A stretch of DNA of 64,000 nucleotides. Source: Novosphingobium sp. Lineage in GTDB: Bacteria > Pseudomonadota > Alphaproteobacteria > Sphingomonadales > Sphingomonadaceae. Below are positions 16,929-26,356 of this stretch, one piece after another. Below the pieces are notes generated by a model. The model ran no database searches, had not been told where the DNA came from, and saw nothing but the letters and a program-made list of their open reading frames with translations. Position numbers and translations under genes: made by a program. The stretch spans positions 310,001 through 374,000 of the forward strand of contig JACKKY010000001.1 of the NCBI GenBank assembly GCA_024236175.1, given 5' to 3'. Positions within the stretch are counted from its first letter, which is position 1. Each line of letters begins with the position of its first letter.

Positions 16929-18047
16929 TTACACTCTCATCGGCATGAGCACGTAGAGCGCGGGGCTTTTCTCGTTCTGGCGGATCAAGGTCGGCGCACC
17001 GGCATCGGCAAGATGCAATTCGACGGAATCACCCTCGATCTGGCTGAGGATGTCCTTCAGGTAATTCGCATTGAAACCGATCTCGATACCGTCCGACGAA
17101 TAGTCGGCAGGCAGTTCTTCGGCCGCGGTGCCATTGTCCGGCGAAGTGACCGAAAGGGTCACCTTGTCCTTTTCAAGCCCCATCTTCACCGCCCGGGTCT
17201 TTTCCGTGGCGATTGTCGCCACGCGGTCGACGCCTTCGAAGAAGCTCTTCGGGTCGAGTTTCAGGAGCTTGTCGTTGCTGGTTGGAATGACCCTTGTGTA
17301 ATCGGGGAACGTGCCGTCGATCAGCTTGCTGGTCAGCACCACACCATTCTCGCCGCCGAGCGTGAAGCGGATCTTCGACGCGGAGAGATCGATCTCGACA
17401 TTGGTGTCGAGCGCCTCTTCCAGCAGCTTGCGCAACTCGCCGACGCATTTGCGAGGGACGATGATGTCCGGCATGCCTTCAGCGCCGTCGGGCCGTGCCA
17501 GGGTGAAACGGGCAAGGCGGTGGCCGTCCGTCGCAGCAGCCTTGAGCTCGTCATCGGCGACGTGGAGAAAGATGCCGTTGAGGTAGTAGCGGGTTTCCTC
17601 GGTCGAAATGGCGAAGCGCGTTCGATCGATCAGCTGGGCGAGTGTCGCAGCGGGAATCTCGAAGCTTGTAGGCAACTCGCCTTCCACGATCACGGGAAAG
17701 TCGTCGCGCGGCAGCGTAGGCAGTGAGAAGCGGCTGCGACCGGCTTTCACCGCCATCTTGTTGTCGGCAGCATCGAGGCTGACCTGGCTGCCCTCGGGCA
17801 ATTTGCGGGCGATGTCGAACAGCAGATGCGCCGACACGGTGATCGCGCCCGGGGTATCCACCGAAACCGCGCTCATCGTCTCGACCACCTGGAGATCGAG
17901 GTCGGTCGCCATCACCTTGAGCGAGCCGTCCCCCGATGCCTCGATCAGGACGTTCGAGAGGATGGGGATGGTGTTGCGCCGCTCGACAACCGACTGGACG
18001 TGCGACAGGCACCGAAGCAGAGTTGCACGTTCGATCGTGGCCTTCAT
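16929..18047 (-). CDS. dnaN: DNA polymerase III beta subunit (sliding clamp)
   Basis: A 372-residue clamp of three similar domains that encircles DNA and tethers polymerase III. Conserved blocks include RRNTIPILSN near 23-32, ATDLDLQV near 47-54, TDGHRLA near 174-180 and the C-terminal PM-R-V ending, which forms part of the partner-binding pocket. Length is standard (366-378). The neighbourhood is not dnaA-dnaN-recF, so dnaN is displaced from the origin-type cluster, as in many alphaproteobacteria. Confidence 0.97.
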   Translation of the reverse strand: MKATIERATLLRCLSHVQSVVERRNTIPILSNVLIEASGDGSLKVMATDLDLQVVETMSAVSVDTPGAITVSAHLLFDIARKLPEGSQVSLDAADNKMAVKAGRSRFSLPTLPRDDFPVIVEGELPTSFEIPAATLAQLIDRTRFAISTEETRYYLNGIFLHVADDELKAAATDGHRLARFTLARPDGAEGMPDIIVPRKCVGELRKLLEEALDTNVEIDLSASKIRFTLGGENGVVLTSKLIDGTFPDYTRVIPTSNDKLLKLDPKSFFEGVDRVATIATEKTRAVKMGLEKDKVTLSVTSPDNGTAAEELPADYSSDGIEIGFNANYLKDILSQIEGDSVELHLADAGAPTLIRQNEKSPALYVLMPMRV

Positions 18048-18219
18048 GATTTGCTCATGTCCCCCTTGCGCAGCCCGGATTCGCTGGCCGGGCCTGAATT
18101 CGGACCATCTTCCTTAACGCTGGAGACAGTCGGGGCAAGCCGCAACTATAGAAAAGCGCCAGAAATTGGGGATAAATGAGGGTATTTACCCCTGCAAAGT
18201 CGTCGCGATGCCGGTCCGA

Positions 18220-18999
18220 TCAGGAGAACATCGCCATGCCGCCGTTGACGTGGATCGTCTGGCCCGTGACATAGCCCGCCTCGCGGCTTGCAAGATAGAC
18301 GACCGCTGCGGCGATGTCCTCGCCCTCACCCATCCGGCCCATCGGAATGCGCGCATTGAGCGCCTCCTTCTGGGCATCGGGCAGAACGTCGGTCATCGCC
18401 GTACGGATGAAGCCGGGAGCGACGCAATTGACAGTGATCCCGCGGCTCGCAACCTCCTGCGCCAGCGACTTCGTCATGGCCGTGAGCCCGCCCTTGGCAG
18501 CAGCGTAGTTCATCTGACCGGGATTGCCGGTGGCACCCACCACCGAAGTGATGGTGACGATCCTGCCGAACTTGGCCTTCATCATCGGCCGGCAGGCAGC
18601 GCGCATCAGTCGGAACGCGGCCTCGAGGTTCACCCGCATGACCGCATCCCACTCATCGTCCTTCATGCGCATCGCAAGGTTGTCGCGGGTGATGCCGGCA
18701 TTGTTGATGAGGATATCGAGGCCGCCAAGCGAATCGACTGCGGCCGGCAGCAGCTTTTCGACGTCGTCCGGATTGGAAAGGTCACAAGTTATCGCAACGT
18801 GATCGACTTCCTGAAGATGCTGGGGAGTATGCTCGTCGAGTTCGTCGCGGAAGGCGCGTAACTTGGTCGGGTTCGAGCCTGATACCGCAAGCCTGGCACC
18901 CTGCCGGGCCAATGCGCGGGCAATCGAGGAACCGATCCCGCCTGAAGCGCCGGTGACGAGGGCGTTCATGCCGTGCAGATCGAACATGCGGGATTCCAT
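18220..18999 (-). CDS. fabG: 3-oxoacyl-[acyl-carrier-protein] reductase
   Basis: A 259-residue SDR of type II fatty acid synthesis that reduces beta-ketoacyl-ACP with NADPH. The TGASGGIG cofactor motif, NNAG, and the Ser-Asn-Tyr-Lys set (SVVGATG and NYAAAK) are present, and the protein ends with the usual HVNGGMAM block. It starts 3 nt after fabD, whose TTTAGG end doubles as a weak ribosome binding site; the ATG at 18987 is an alternative. Proximity to fabD separates it from the many catabolic SDRs in this window. Confidence 0.93.
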   Translation of the reverse strand: MESRMFDLHGMNALVTGASGGIGSSIARALARQGARLAVSGSNPTKLRAFRDELDEHTPQHLQEVDHVAITCDLSNPDDVEKLLPAAVDSLGGLDILINNAGITRDNLAMRMKDDEWDAVMRVNLEAAFRLMRAACRPMMKAKFGRIVTITSVVGATGNPGQMNYAAAKGGLTAMTKSLAQEVASRGITVNCVAPGFIRTAMTDVLPDAQKEALNARIPMGRMGEGEDIAAAVVYLASREAGYVTGQTIHVNGGMAMFS

Positions 19000-19002
19000 A
19001 AC

Positions 19003-19938
19003 CTAAAGCTCCTTGGCCAGCGCTTCGACATCGTCCATCGTCACGACGCTGGCAACCGACACATCCTCCGCACTGCGCTTGATCATTGGTCCCAACACCT
19101 TGCCGCCCAGTTCGACGAAATTCTCGACGCCGGCATCCTTCATGGCAATAGCGCTTTCGCGCCACCTTACCCGACCTGTGACCTGCTCTACCAGCAGCCG
19201 CCTCACATCTTCGGGATCGGATGTCATCGCCGCGGTAACGTTGGCGAACAGCGGCACGCGCAACGGCCCGGGAGGCGTCTTGTCCAGTGCCTCGGCCATG
19301 GCATCGGCAGCGGGCTGCATCAGCGGGCAGTGGAACGGGGCGGAAACCGGAAGCGCCATGCCGCGCTTGATGCCGTGATCCTTGACGCGGGCAATAGCGC
19401 GCTCGATCGCTCCGGCATGCCCCGAAAGCACGACCTGGGAGGGATCATTGTCGTTGGCAACGGTGCAGACTTCGCCCTCGGCCGCGTCATCGGCAAGCGC
19501 CTGAGCCTTTTCGATGTCGGCGCCGAGCAAGGCACACATCGCCCCAACCCCTACGGGAACCGCCGCCTGCATCGCCTGGCCGCGCAGCTTGAGCAACCGC
19601 GCCGTATCGGCGAGGCTGAAAGCCCCGGCAGCGCACAACGCGGAATATTCGCCGAGGCTGTGGCCAGCGACGAAATCGCATTTGTCGGCAAGGGCGATTC
19701 CGCCCTCCCTTTCGATCACCCGCAACACGGCGATCGCATTGGCCATGATCGCCGGCTGCGCATTTTCTGTCAGGGTCAGGACGTCTTCGGGGCCTTCCTG
19801 CATGATCTTCGAAAGACTCAGCTCAAGCGCATCGTCGACTTCCTCGAAGACCTCGCGTGCCGCCGCGCTCGCTTGTGCAAGTTCCTGGCCCATGCCGACC
19901 TTCTGGCTGCCCTGGCCGGGAAAAACGAATGCTCGCAT
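19003..19938 (-). CDS. fabD: Malonyl-CoA:ACP transacylase
   Basis: 311 residues. It transfers malonyl from CoA to ACP to supply chain extension. The N-terminal FPGQGSQ and the nucleophile elbow GHSLGEY are present, as is the second active-site His in SAPFHCPLM. The start at 19938 is fixed by AAGGAGG about 8 nt upstream; an ATG at 19989 lies before that site and is unlikely. fabG follows at once, forming a fabD-fabG unit. Confidence 0.96.
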   Translation of the reverse strand: MRAFVFPGQGSQKVGMGQELAQASAAAREVFEEVDDALELSLSKIMQEGPEDVLTLTENAQPAIMANAIAVLRVIEREGGIALADKCDFVAGHSLGEYSALCAAGAFSLADTARLLKLRGQAMQAAVPVGVGAMCALLGADIEKAQALADDAAEGEVCTVANDNDPSQVVLSGHAGAIERAIARVKDHGIKRGMALPVSAPFHCPLMQPAADAMAEALDKTPPGPLRVPLFANVTAAMTSDPEDVRRLLVEQVTGRVRWRESAIAMKDAGVENFVELGGKVLGPMIKRSAEDVSVASVVTMDDVEALAKEL

Positions 19939-20008
19939 TGCTGCCCCCTCCTTCTGTCTGGCCCCGCATCCGGCTTCGAAGCGTTTCAATTAAGCGTGGC
20001 GAGCGGCC

Positions 20009-20836
20009 TTATGACCGACGTGCATCGCTGGCAAGACCGAAGGGTACGATCCGATTGGCGGCATCGTGGCCGATGTCGGCATCGCCGAGGTAGTGGATCG
20101 CGTGCCTTTCACACCAGTAGCGGGCGATTTCCTCAGGGCTTGCACCGAACGGCCGGTCGTTCTCCGGAACGTCGCTCACCCGCCCGAGACGCAGGCCAGC
20201 GATACCTCCGAGATGCGCGGTAGCGTGGAAGAACAGCCGGTCGATCGCATAGAGATGTTCGCTCACTTCCTCGAGCATCACGACGTGACCGGCAAGGCCG
20301 GGCATCAGCCTGGTGCCGCACAACATGGCGAGCGTGGTCAGGTTGAAAGCGACGGTCGGGTGGCGATCCAGCGAAGGCTCCAGGCAGCTGCGGTCGTCCG
20401 AAAAGTAGGACAGCGCCCGCCGCACCGCCGCTTCGCCGCCCTTGCGCCCGATGTCGACCGGCATGGGCCCGTGCACCGGATGACCGATCCGCTCGCGATA
20501 CAGCGCCCCCAGCAGGTAGCCCGCATCGGAATAACCAAGGAAGACCTTGTCCTTGGCGGCGTGGTCCAGCTGGGCCATCGCGTCTTCCGCGATCCTGCAG
20601 GCCCCGTATCCTCCGCGCGCAAACCAGACGCCATCGAATGCAGGATCGTTGGCACACTCCAGCAACGCTGCAAGCCGCAACTCGTCCGGTCCTGCAAAAT
20701 GGCCGTCGCTCTGGAAGCATTGGGGATGCACTTGGAGTTCGACATCGGGAAATTCGTCGTCCGCAATCGCCTTCACGCGCTCCGCATCTTCGTGGGTCAG
20801 CGGTGTGGAAGGGGCGCAAATGGCGATACAAGGCAT
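20009..20836 (-). CDS. ldcA: LD-carboxypeptidase (murein tetrapeptidase, family S66)
   Basis: About 275 residues. It removes the terminal D-alanine from murein tetrapeptides in the cytoplasm. The RGGYGA block and the serine nucleophile in GYSDAG are visible, with the downstream EEVSE glutamate region and a C-terminal His. The ATG at 20836 (MPCIAICAPST) gives the normal N-terminus. A longer form from 20878 would crowd the start of the divergent mpl gene. Pairing with mpl indicates peptidoglycan recycling, since LdcA yields the tripeptide that Mpl re-attaches to UDP-MurNAc. Confidence 0.88.
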   Translation of the reverse strand: MPCIAICAPSTPLTHEDAERVKAIADDEFPDVELQVHPQCFQSDGHFAGPDELRLAALLECANDPAFDGVWFARGGYGACRIAEDAMAQLDHAAKDKVFLGYSDAGYLLGALYRERIGHPVHGPMPVDIGRKGGEAAVRRALSYFSDDRSCLEPSLDRHPTVAFNLTTLAMLCGTRLMPGLAGHVVMLEEVSEHLYAIDRLFFHATAHLGGIAGLRLGRVSDVPENDRPFGASPEEIARYWCERHAIHYLGDADIGHDAANRIVPFGLASDARRS

Positions 20837-20892
20837 GCCCGACTTGTAACCCGCTTGTCTTGCCGCGCAAGGAGGCATACCGACGCGGTGCG

Positions 20893-22314
20893 ATGAGCGA
20901 TGCTTCCCCTTCCCTGACTTCCCATCCCTGGTTCTTCTGCGGCATCGGCGGCTCGGGCATGCTGCCGCTGGCGCTGATCCTCAAGGGCGTGGGGGCGCAG
21001 GTGAGCGGCTCCGACCGCAGCCGCGACCAGGGGCGCACGCCGGAGAAGTTCGCCTGGCTCGAACAGCAGGGTTTTTCGCTGTTCGCGCAGGACGGAAGCG
21101 GCGTTATCTCCCCTGAGCAAACCCTGGTTGCATCGGCCGCAGTCGAGGACACGGTGCCCGAAGTGGTCCGCGCAAGGGAACTGGGCTGCCGGCGCATGAG
21201 CCGCGCCGAACTCTTGGCGACCCTGTTCAATGCAGCCCCTAAGGGCATCGCCATCGGTGGTACCAGCGGGAAGTCGACCGTTACCGGAATGACGGGCTGG
21301 ATCCTGACCGCTACCGGCCACGATCCGACGATCATGAACGGCGCGGTGATGAAGAATTTCGTCGGACCGGACACGCCCTTCGCCAGCGCAAGAGTGGGGC
21401 AAGGCGACATGTTTGTCTCGGAAGTCGATGAGAGCGACGGGTCGATTGCCCTTTACCGACCACACGTCGCGGTGCTTGGCAATGTCAGCCTGGACCACAA
21501 GAGCCTTGAGGAGCTGCGCGCACTGTTCGGAGATTTCCTCGACAGGTCAGATGTTTCCGTTGTCAATCTCGACGATGGCGAAGCTGCCGCCCTTGCCGGC
21601 CGCGCTGGGAAGCTCATCAGCTTCGGCATCGAGAATCCGGTGGCGATGATCGGGGTGGGAGCCGGCAGCATCGCCGAGCGCCCCGAAGGGATTTCCGCGA
21701 CCGTCATCGACCGTCGCGACGGCAGCAGCCATGCGCTGACTTTGAAACTGCCCGGCCGGCACAACCTCGCCAACGCGCTCGCGGCAATTTCGGCAGCGAG
21801 CGCCGTGGATGTTCCGGTTGCGGACGCCGTCTCGGCCCTCGCCTCCTTCGCGGGGCTGGCCCGGCGCTTCGACATCGTCGGCACCAGTCCTTCCGGCATA
21901 ACCGTGATCGACGATTTCGGGCACAACCCGGACAAGGTCGCGGCAACGCTGGCCACGCTCAAAGCGCATCCCGGCCGCGTGATCGCCTTCTTTCAGCCTC
22001 ACGGCTACGGCCCGCTGAGACAGATGGGGGCGGAACTTGCCGGAACCTTCGCGCGGATGCTGGGACCGGACGACGTCACCATCCTGTGCGACCCTGTCTA
22101 TTTCGGTGGGACAGTGGACCGCAGCGAAGGCAGCGAACGGATCATCAGGCTTATCGAAGAAGCGGGCGGCAAGGCGGAACACGTCGCCACCCGCGAGGAG
22201 TGCGGCCGTCGCATGGCCGACATCGCCCGGCCCGGCGACCGCATCGTCATCATGGGCGCTCGCGACGATACGCTGACGCAATTCGCAAGAGATCTGCTGG
22301 CGCAGTTATCCTAG
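20893..22314 (+). CDS. mpl: Murein tripeptide ligase (Mpl) or MurC-like ligase
   Basis: 473 residues of the Mur ligase fold: an N-terminal UDP-sugar binding region (GIGGSGML), the ATP loop GGTSGKST, the central SEVDESDGS block, and a C-terminal domain with DDFGHNPDKV. Mpl joins recycled tripeptide to UDP-MurNAc. Divergent linkage to ldcA favours Mpl over the biosynthetic MurC, which normally lies in the dcw cluster. Start: ATG at 20893; a GGAGG lies rather far upstream (20869-20873). Confidence 0.82.
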   Translation: MSDASPSLTSHPWFFCGIGGSGMLPLALILKGVGAQVSGSDRSRDQGRTPEKFAWLEQQGFSLFAQDGSGVISPEQTLVASAAVEDTVPEVVRARELGCRRMSRAELLATLFNAAPKGIAIGGTSGKSTVTGMTGWILTATGHDPTIMNGAVMKNFVGPDTPFASARVGQGDMFVSEVDESDGSIALYRPHVAVLGNVSLDHKSLEELRALFGDFLDRSDVSVVNLDDGEAAALAGRAGKLISFGIENPVAMIGVGAGSIAERPEGISATVIDRRDGSSHALTLKLPGRHNLANALAAISAASAVDVPVADAVSALASFAGLARRFDIVGTSPSGITVIDDFGHNPDKVAATLATLKAHPGRVIAFFQPHGYGPLRQMGAELAGTFARMLGPDDVTILCDPVYFGGTVDRSEGSERIIRLIEEAGGKAEHVATREECGRRMADIARPGDRIVIMGARDDTLTQFARDLLAQLS

Positions 22315-22362
22315 AAGCGCCTGACACGCAGGAGAGAGCCACTCACCGGTTCCAAACCAATC

Positions 22363-23127
22363 TCAGCGATCATAGCAGCAATTGCCGCCATCGACATGGA
22401 TCGTGCGGCTCGTGATATAGCCTCCGCTGGGCCCGGACAGGAACACCACAAGTCCACCGATCTCCTTCTCGGCGTCACCCATCCGCCGCAACGGGATACC
22501 TTCGAGGTGCTTTTGCCGCCCCTCGTCGTCCAGGATCGTATCGAACCAGCTCTGGTAGGCATCGGAGGGAGAGAGCGGGCAGATGGTGTTCACGGTGATG
22601 CCGTATTTTCCCCAGCCCATCGCAGCCGTCTTGGTCATCCCGCGGACGGCTTCCTTGACGATGTTGTAGGCACCCAGTTCCGGCAGCCCCATCGTCGCCC
22701 CGCCGGATCCGAAATTGATGATGCGGCCGCCCCGTTCCTTCATCGTCGGGAAGCAGGCCTGCATGGTATAGAGCCCGCCATGCACACAGGCGCGCAGCGC
22801 ATCGTCGAGGATTTCATCGGTGATGTCCTCGAACTGGGTCCGCTCGGCGTAGTAGGCGTTGTTCACGAGCGACCAGATCGGCCCGAGTTCCTGCTCGACC
22901 TCCGCAACGGCCCGGACTACGTCGGCCCGAACGCCGACATCGCCGACACAGACGTACGTTCGCCCACCCAGATCCGCGATTTTGGCCGCCGTCTCTTCAA
23001 GCGTTTCCCGCGTGCGGCCGAACAGCCCAACACTGGCGCCAGCCTTCGCCAGGGCCAGCGCGATGCCGACTCCAACTCCCCTGCCCGCGCCCGTTAGGAA
23101 TGCAACCTTTCCGTCGAGTTCTCCCAT
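22363..23127 (-). CDS. SDR family oxidoreductase (classical)
   Basis: 254 residues with TGAGRGVG cofactor loop, VNNA, and a YNIVK catalytic pair. The catalytic Ser falls in FGSGG. The ending TIHVDGG is typical of classical SDRs. The start at 23127 is preferred because GGAGG lies 5 nt upstream, inside an alternative N-terminus that would begin at 23139. The substrate is unknown. It is the first gene of the catabolic mosaic and is divergent from a phosphotransferase-fold protein. Confidence 0.85.
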   Translation of the reverse strand: MGELDGKVAFLTGAGRGVGVGIALALAKAGASVGLFGRTRETLEETAAKIADLGGRTYVCVGDVGVRADVVRAVAEVEQELGPIWSLVNNAYYAERTQFEDITDEILDDALRACVHGGLYTMQACFPTMKERGGRIINFGSGGATMGLPELGAYNIVKEAVRGMTKTAAMGWGKYGITVNTICPLSPSDAYQSWFDTILDDEGRQKHLEGIPLRRMGDAEKEIGGLVVFLSGPSGGYITSRTIHVDGGNCCYDR

Positions 23128-23259
23128 GGTGTCCTCCATTCTGGCTTTTCGTGAGCTACGATAGGCAGCGACTCCTTGGGGGCAACCCGATTTCGCAGAG
23201 ATTGCGCGCGTCCGGCCGGGATTTTAGTGAACTATGGCAGGAGAGGTCGTAGGGACAGC

Positions 23260-24558
23260 ATGAGCAAGACAATCGACTGGATCGCAGGCGATACTTTCGG
23301 CCTGCAAATCCCTGCTCATATCGATGCCTTGCGGGAAGGCGGCACCAGCTTCCTGACGGAGGCGTTCCGCAAAGCCGTCGCGATCGACGAGAGCAACAGC
23401 GTGACAGGGATCACGCGCTTCGAGGAATGTCCGGGCGGCGGCACCGGCGCCAAGCTCTATCTCTCATTGGAGTACGAGAAACCTGCTCCCGGCCTGCCCA
23501 CCGACCTATTCGTCAAATTCTCCCGCGCTTTCGGCAACGACATGCGCGACCGGCAGAAAATCCAGATGGAATCCGAGGTGTGGCTGGCGCTGCTCTCCCG
23601 TGTTCCCGAATTCCCCGTTTCGGTCCCCAAATGCATGTTCGCCGACTATCACCGCGAGACCGGCACCGGCATCCTCATCACCGAGCAGGTGGCATTCGGC
23701 GAAGGTGGTATCGAACCCAATTACGTCAAATGCCTGGATCGCGACCTGCCCGAGCCGCTCGCCCATTATCAGGCGCTCGTCCGGGCCCTCGCCAGGCTCG
23801 CCGGCGCATATCATGCAGGCGTGTTCCCCCGCGACGTGATGGTACAGCTCGAGAACCGGCAGGGCACCCTCGGCGTAAGCGAGCGCGAGCCCTACTCTGC
23901 CCAACAAATCGCCCGACGGGCGGAGCGCTGGCGCGAGTTTGCGACAGCATATCCACAGCTTGTCCCCGCCCATGTCCGCAGGCCCGAATTCCTCGAACGG
24001 TTCGCAGCCGAGGCTCCCCGGTTTTGCGGACACGAGAGCGCGATCGAGCGTTTTCTCAACACGCCCTCGCCGTTCGTCGCACTCGGACACTGGAACGCCA
24101 ATACCGACAACGCCTGGTTCTGGAGGGGTGACGACGGCACTCTCGAATGCGGCCTGTTTGACTGGGGCAATGCCACCGTAATGAATGTCGCCGTTGCGCT
24201 GGCCGGCTGCTTCTATGGCGCCGAACCGGAATTCATCGTCGAGAATCTCGACCTGCTGATCCGGACCTTCACCGACGACTATGAAAGGGTCTCGGGCATT
24301 CCGCTCGATCCGGAACAACTCAAGCATCACCTCGCATTGCAGGTGGCAACATCGGGCCTGATGTGGATGATCGATGCGCCGAAGGTGGTCGAGATGCGCG
24401 TCCCCGATCTCGCGGACGTACCCGACTGGTTCGATCCTCGCGTGTTTGATGACGAACTCGTGAGGACACAACTGCACATGTCGGCGATCTGGCTAACCCT
24501 GTGGCAGGAGCTCGATTTCGGAGCCCAACTCGATCGCTTCGTGAAGCGGAACGCCTAG
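23260..24558 (+). CDS. Aminoglycoside-phosphotransferase-fold protein with altered catalytic loop
   Basis: 432 residues of the APH/ecdysteroid-kinase-like type found in catabolic clusters. The brace motif LFDWGNA is clear. The loop that normally reads H-G-D-x-x-x-x-N reads GHWNANTDN, so the expected catalytic aspartate is not at its usual place. It could be a divergent kinase or a non-catalytic relative. The ATG at 23260 is chosen with AGGGA upstream. Codon use matches its neighbours. Confidence 0.72.
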   Translation: MSKTIDWIAGDTFGLQIPAHIDALREGGTSFLTEAFRKAVAIDESNSVTGITRFEECPGGGTGAKLYLSLEYEKPAPGLPTDLFVKFSRAFGNDMRDRQKIQMESEVWLALLSRVPEFPVSVPKCMFADYHRETGTGILITEQVAFGEGGIEPNYVKCLDRDLPEPLAHYQALVRALARLAGAYHAGVFPRDVMVQLENRQGTLGVSEREPYSAQQIARRAERWREFATAYPQLVPAHVRRPEFLERFAAEAPRFCGHESAIERFLNTPSPFVALGHWNANTDNAWFWRGDDGTLECGLFDWGNATVMNVAVALAGCFYGAEPEFIVENLDLLIRTFTDDYERVSGIPLDPEQLKHHLALQVATSGLMWMIDAPKVVEMRVPDLADVPDWFDPRVFDDELVRTQLHMSAIWLTLWQELDFGAQLDRFVKRNA

Positions 24559-24564
24559 TCCCGC

Positions 24565-25512
24565 TCAGTGCGCGGATTTGCCGAGCACCCCTTGAACGAG
24601 GTGCACGACAACCGCGGCCACTGCGCCCGAAACCAGGCCAAAAACCGCGGAGAGCGCCGCATAGGTGAGCCAACCCAGCGCTCCGCCTAGTGCTCCCGTC
24701 GCATCCTCGACACCGTGCTGCAGGCCGTGAGCGAAATGCGCCGGCGCCCCAAGACCAAGCACTTCCAGTCCGTGCATCAGGATACCCCCGCCGACCCATA
24801 GCATCGCGATCGTTCCGACCGAGGACAGCAGGGCTAGCAGCACCGGCATGGCCTTCAAGAGAAGTCGCCCGATACGTTGAGCCGCCGCACTGGAGCGCCG
24901 GACGAGGTGCAGACCGATATCGTCCATCTTCACGATCACAGCCACGGCGCCGTAGACCAGCGCTGTAATGGCGATGCCCACCGCGACGAGGATAATCGCG
25001 CGCTGCAAGAGGTCGGCATCGGCAACTTCCGACAAGGCTATGGCCATGATCTCGGCCGAAAGAATGAAATCCGTGCGGATAGCCCCTGCCGTGCGCTGGC
25101 GCTCGAACTCGGCAACGTCCTCGACCGGGTCGTCCAAGGTTTCGCCATGCTTGGCACCGCCGAGCTTCTCGATCACTTTTTCGGCGCCTTCGAAGCTTAG
25201 ATAGAGGCCCCCAATCATCAGAAGGGGAATGATCGCCACCGGCAGGAATTCGCTGAGCACGAGGGCAGCCGGCAGCAGGATCAACAGCTTGTTGCGCAGG
25301 GATCCCTTGGCGATCGCCCAGATAATCGGCAATTCGCGGTCGGGAGTGAAGTTTGTGACGTAGGAGGGGGTGACCGCGGCGTCGTCTATCACCACGCCCG
25401 CGGCCTTGCTCCCGGCCTTGGCCACACCTGCGCCGACATCGTCGATCGAGGCGGCGGCGGCCCTGGCAATGACGGAAACATCGTCGAGAAGGGCGACGAG
25501 GCCGGATGGCAT
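24565..25512 (-). CDS. DUF808 (YedI-type) inner-membrane protein
   Basis: 315 residues with about six or seven hydrophobic segments, mostly at 75-105, 170-195, 220-245 and 270-310. The opening GLVALLDDVSVIARAAAASIDD and the following KAGVVIDDAAVTP region are hallmarks of DUF808 proteins. The family is widespread in proteobacteria and its function is not established. It is convergent with the kinase-fold gene 6 nt away. Confidence 0.85.
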   Translation of the reverse strand: MPSGLVALLDDVSVIARAAAASIDDVGAGVAKAGSKAAGVVIDDAAVTPSYVTNFTPDRELPIIWAIAKGSLRNKLLILLPAALVLSEFLPVAIIPLLMIGGLYLSFEGAEKVIEKLGGAKHGETLDDPVEDVAEFERQRTAGAIRTDFILSAEIMAIALSEVADADLLQRAIILVAVGIAITALVYGAVAVIVKMDDIGLHLVRRSSAAAQRIGRLLLKAMPVLLALLSSVGTIAMLWVGGGILMHGLEVLGLGAPAHFAHGLQHGVEDATGALGGALGWLTYAALSAVFGLVSGAVAAVVVHLVQGVLGKSAH

Positions 25513-25603
25513 GAATTGGACTCCTAGACTTTTCCGGCTTCAGGGCCGGATGGCGAGAACCAGTGGGGCAAGATAGCGGGAAAGGACGAATGAGGGAGAG
25601 GCT

Positions 25604-26356
25604 TCAGAACCTTCCCCCGTCCACGAATATCTTCTGCCCCGAAGTGAAGCTCGATTCGTCCGAGGCAAGGTACAGGGCAGCTCCGATACATTCGTGGTTG
25701 CGGCCGACCCTGCGTAGCGCCGTGCGATTGAGCATACCGCTTGATCGGACAATTTCGGTCAACTGATCGGCGTTGTCGCCCGTGGCCACGAGGCCTGGAC
25801 TGAAAGCATTGACCCTGATTCCGCCCTTTCCCCACTCGAGCGACATGTAGCGCGTGAGCAGCCACAAGGTTCCCTTGGCAAGGCCGTAGGCGGCATACCC
25901 CTCGATCGGATCGAAGCCGGTCGACGACACAACAGTCACGACGCTCCCTCCACCGGCTTCCACCATTTTCGGGCCCAGGCCTCGCATGAGACGCAGGGGT
26001 CCCCAGACGATCGTCTGCATTTGCTCCTTGAGCACATCGTCCGGCACGGTGAACAGGTCGCCCTGGTTGGGTTCGGGTGGTTGGCTGGACAGCAGTACGA
26101 CATCGATACCGCCGAAAGCATCCCAGGCCGCTTCAGCCAGCCGGTCGATGTCCCCGTCTATCGTGAAATCGGCCGCCACGGTTGCCACGCGGGCACCTCC
26201 TGCACGCAATTCCTCCGCCAGCGGTTCCAGTTTCGATGCGGTCCGCGTCGTCAGCACAAGATCGGCTCCTTCAGACGCGAAGGCGCGCGCCAGGTCCGAA
26301 CCGAGCAACCCTCCGGCTCCCGTCATCAACGCCCGCTTTCCTTCCAGTCGTCCCAT
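25604..26356 (-). CDS. Atypical SDR family protein
   Basis: 250 residues. The catalytic YGLAK and a preceding SSTGF serine are present, and the C-terminus is FVDGG. Two classical motifs deviate: the cofactor loop reads TGAGGLLG, with Leu for the middle Gly, and the NNAG motif is replaced by SSQP. Cofactor binding may be altered. Its ATG shares one base with the stop of the upstream MBL-fold gene (TGATG), so the pair is translationally coupled. Confidence 0.8.
   Translation of the reverse strand: MGRLEGKRALMTGAGGLLGSDLARAFASEGADLVLTTRTASKLEPLAEELRAGGARVATVAADFTIDGDIDRLAEAAWDAFGGIDVVLLSSQPPEPNQGDLFTVPDDVLKEQMQTIVWGPLRLMRGLGPKMVEAGGGSVVTVVSSTGFDPIEGYAAYGLAKGTLWLLTRYMSLEWGKGGIRVNAFSPGLVATGDNADQLTEIVRSSGMLNRTALRRVGRNHECIGAALYLASDESSFTSGQKIFVDGGRF

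Noticed and set aside
16596..17726. Plus-strand frame of 376 codons opposite dnaN
   Set aside because: dnaN is certain on the minus strand.
20836..20878. Longer N-terminus of LdcA
   Set aside because: It would begin 15 bp from the divergent mpl start and lies before the conserved MPCIAICAPST start.
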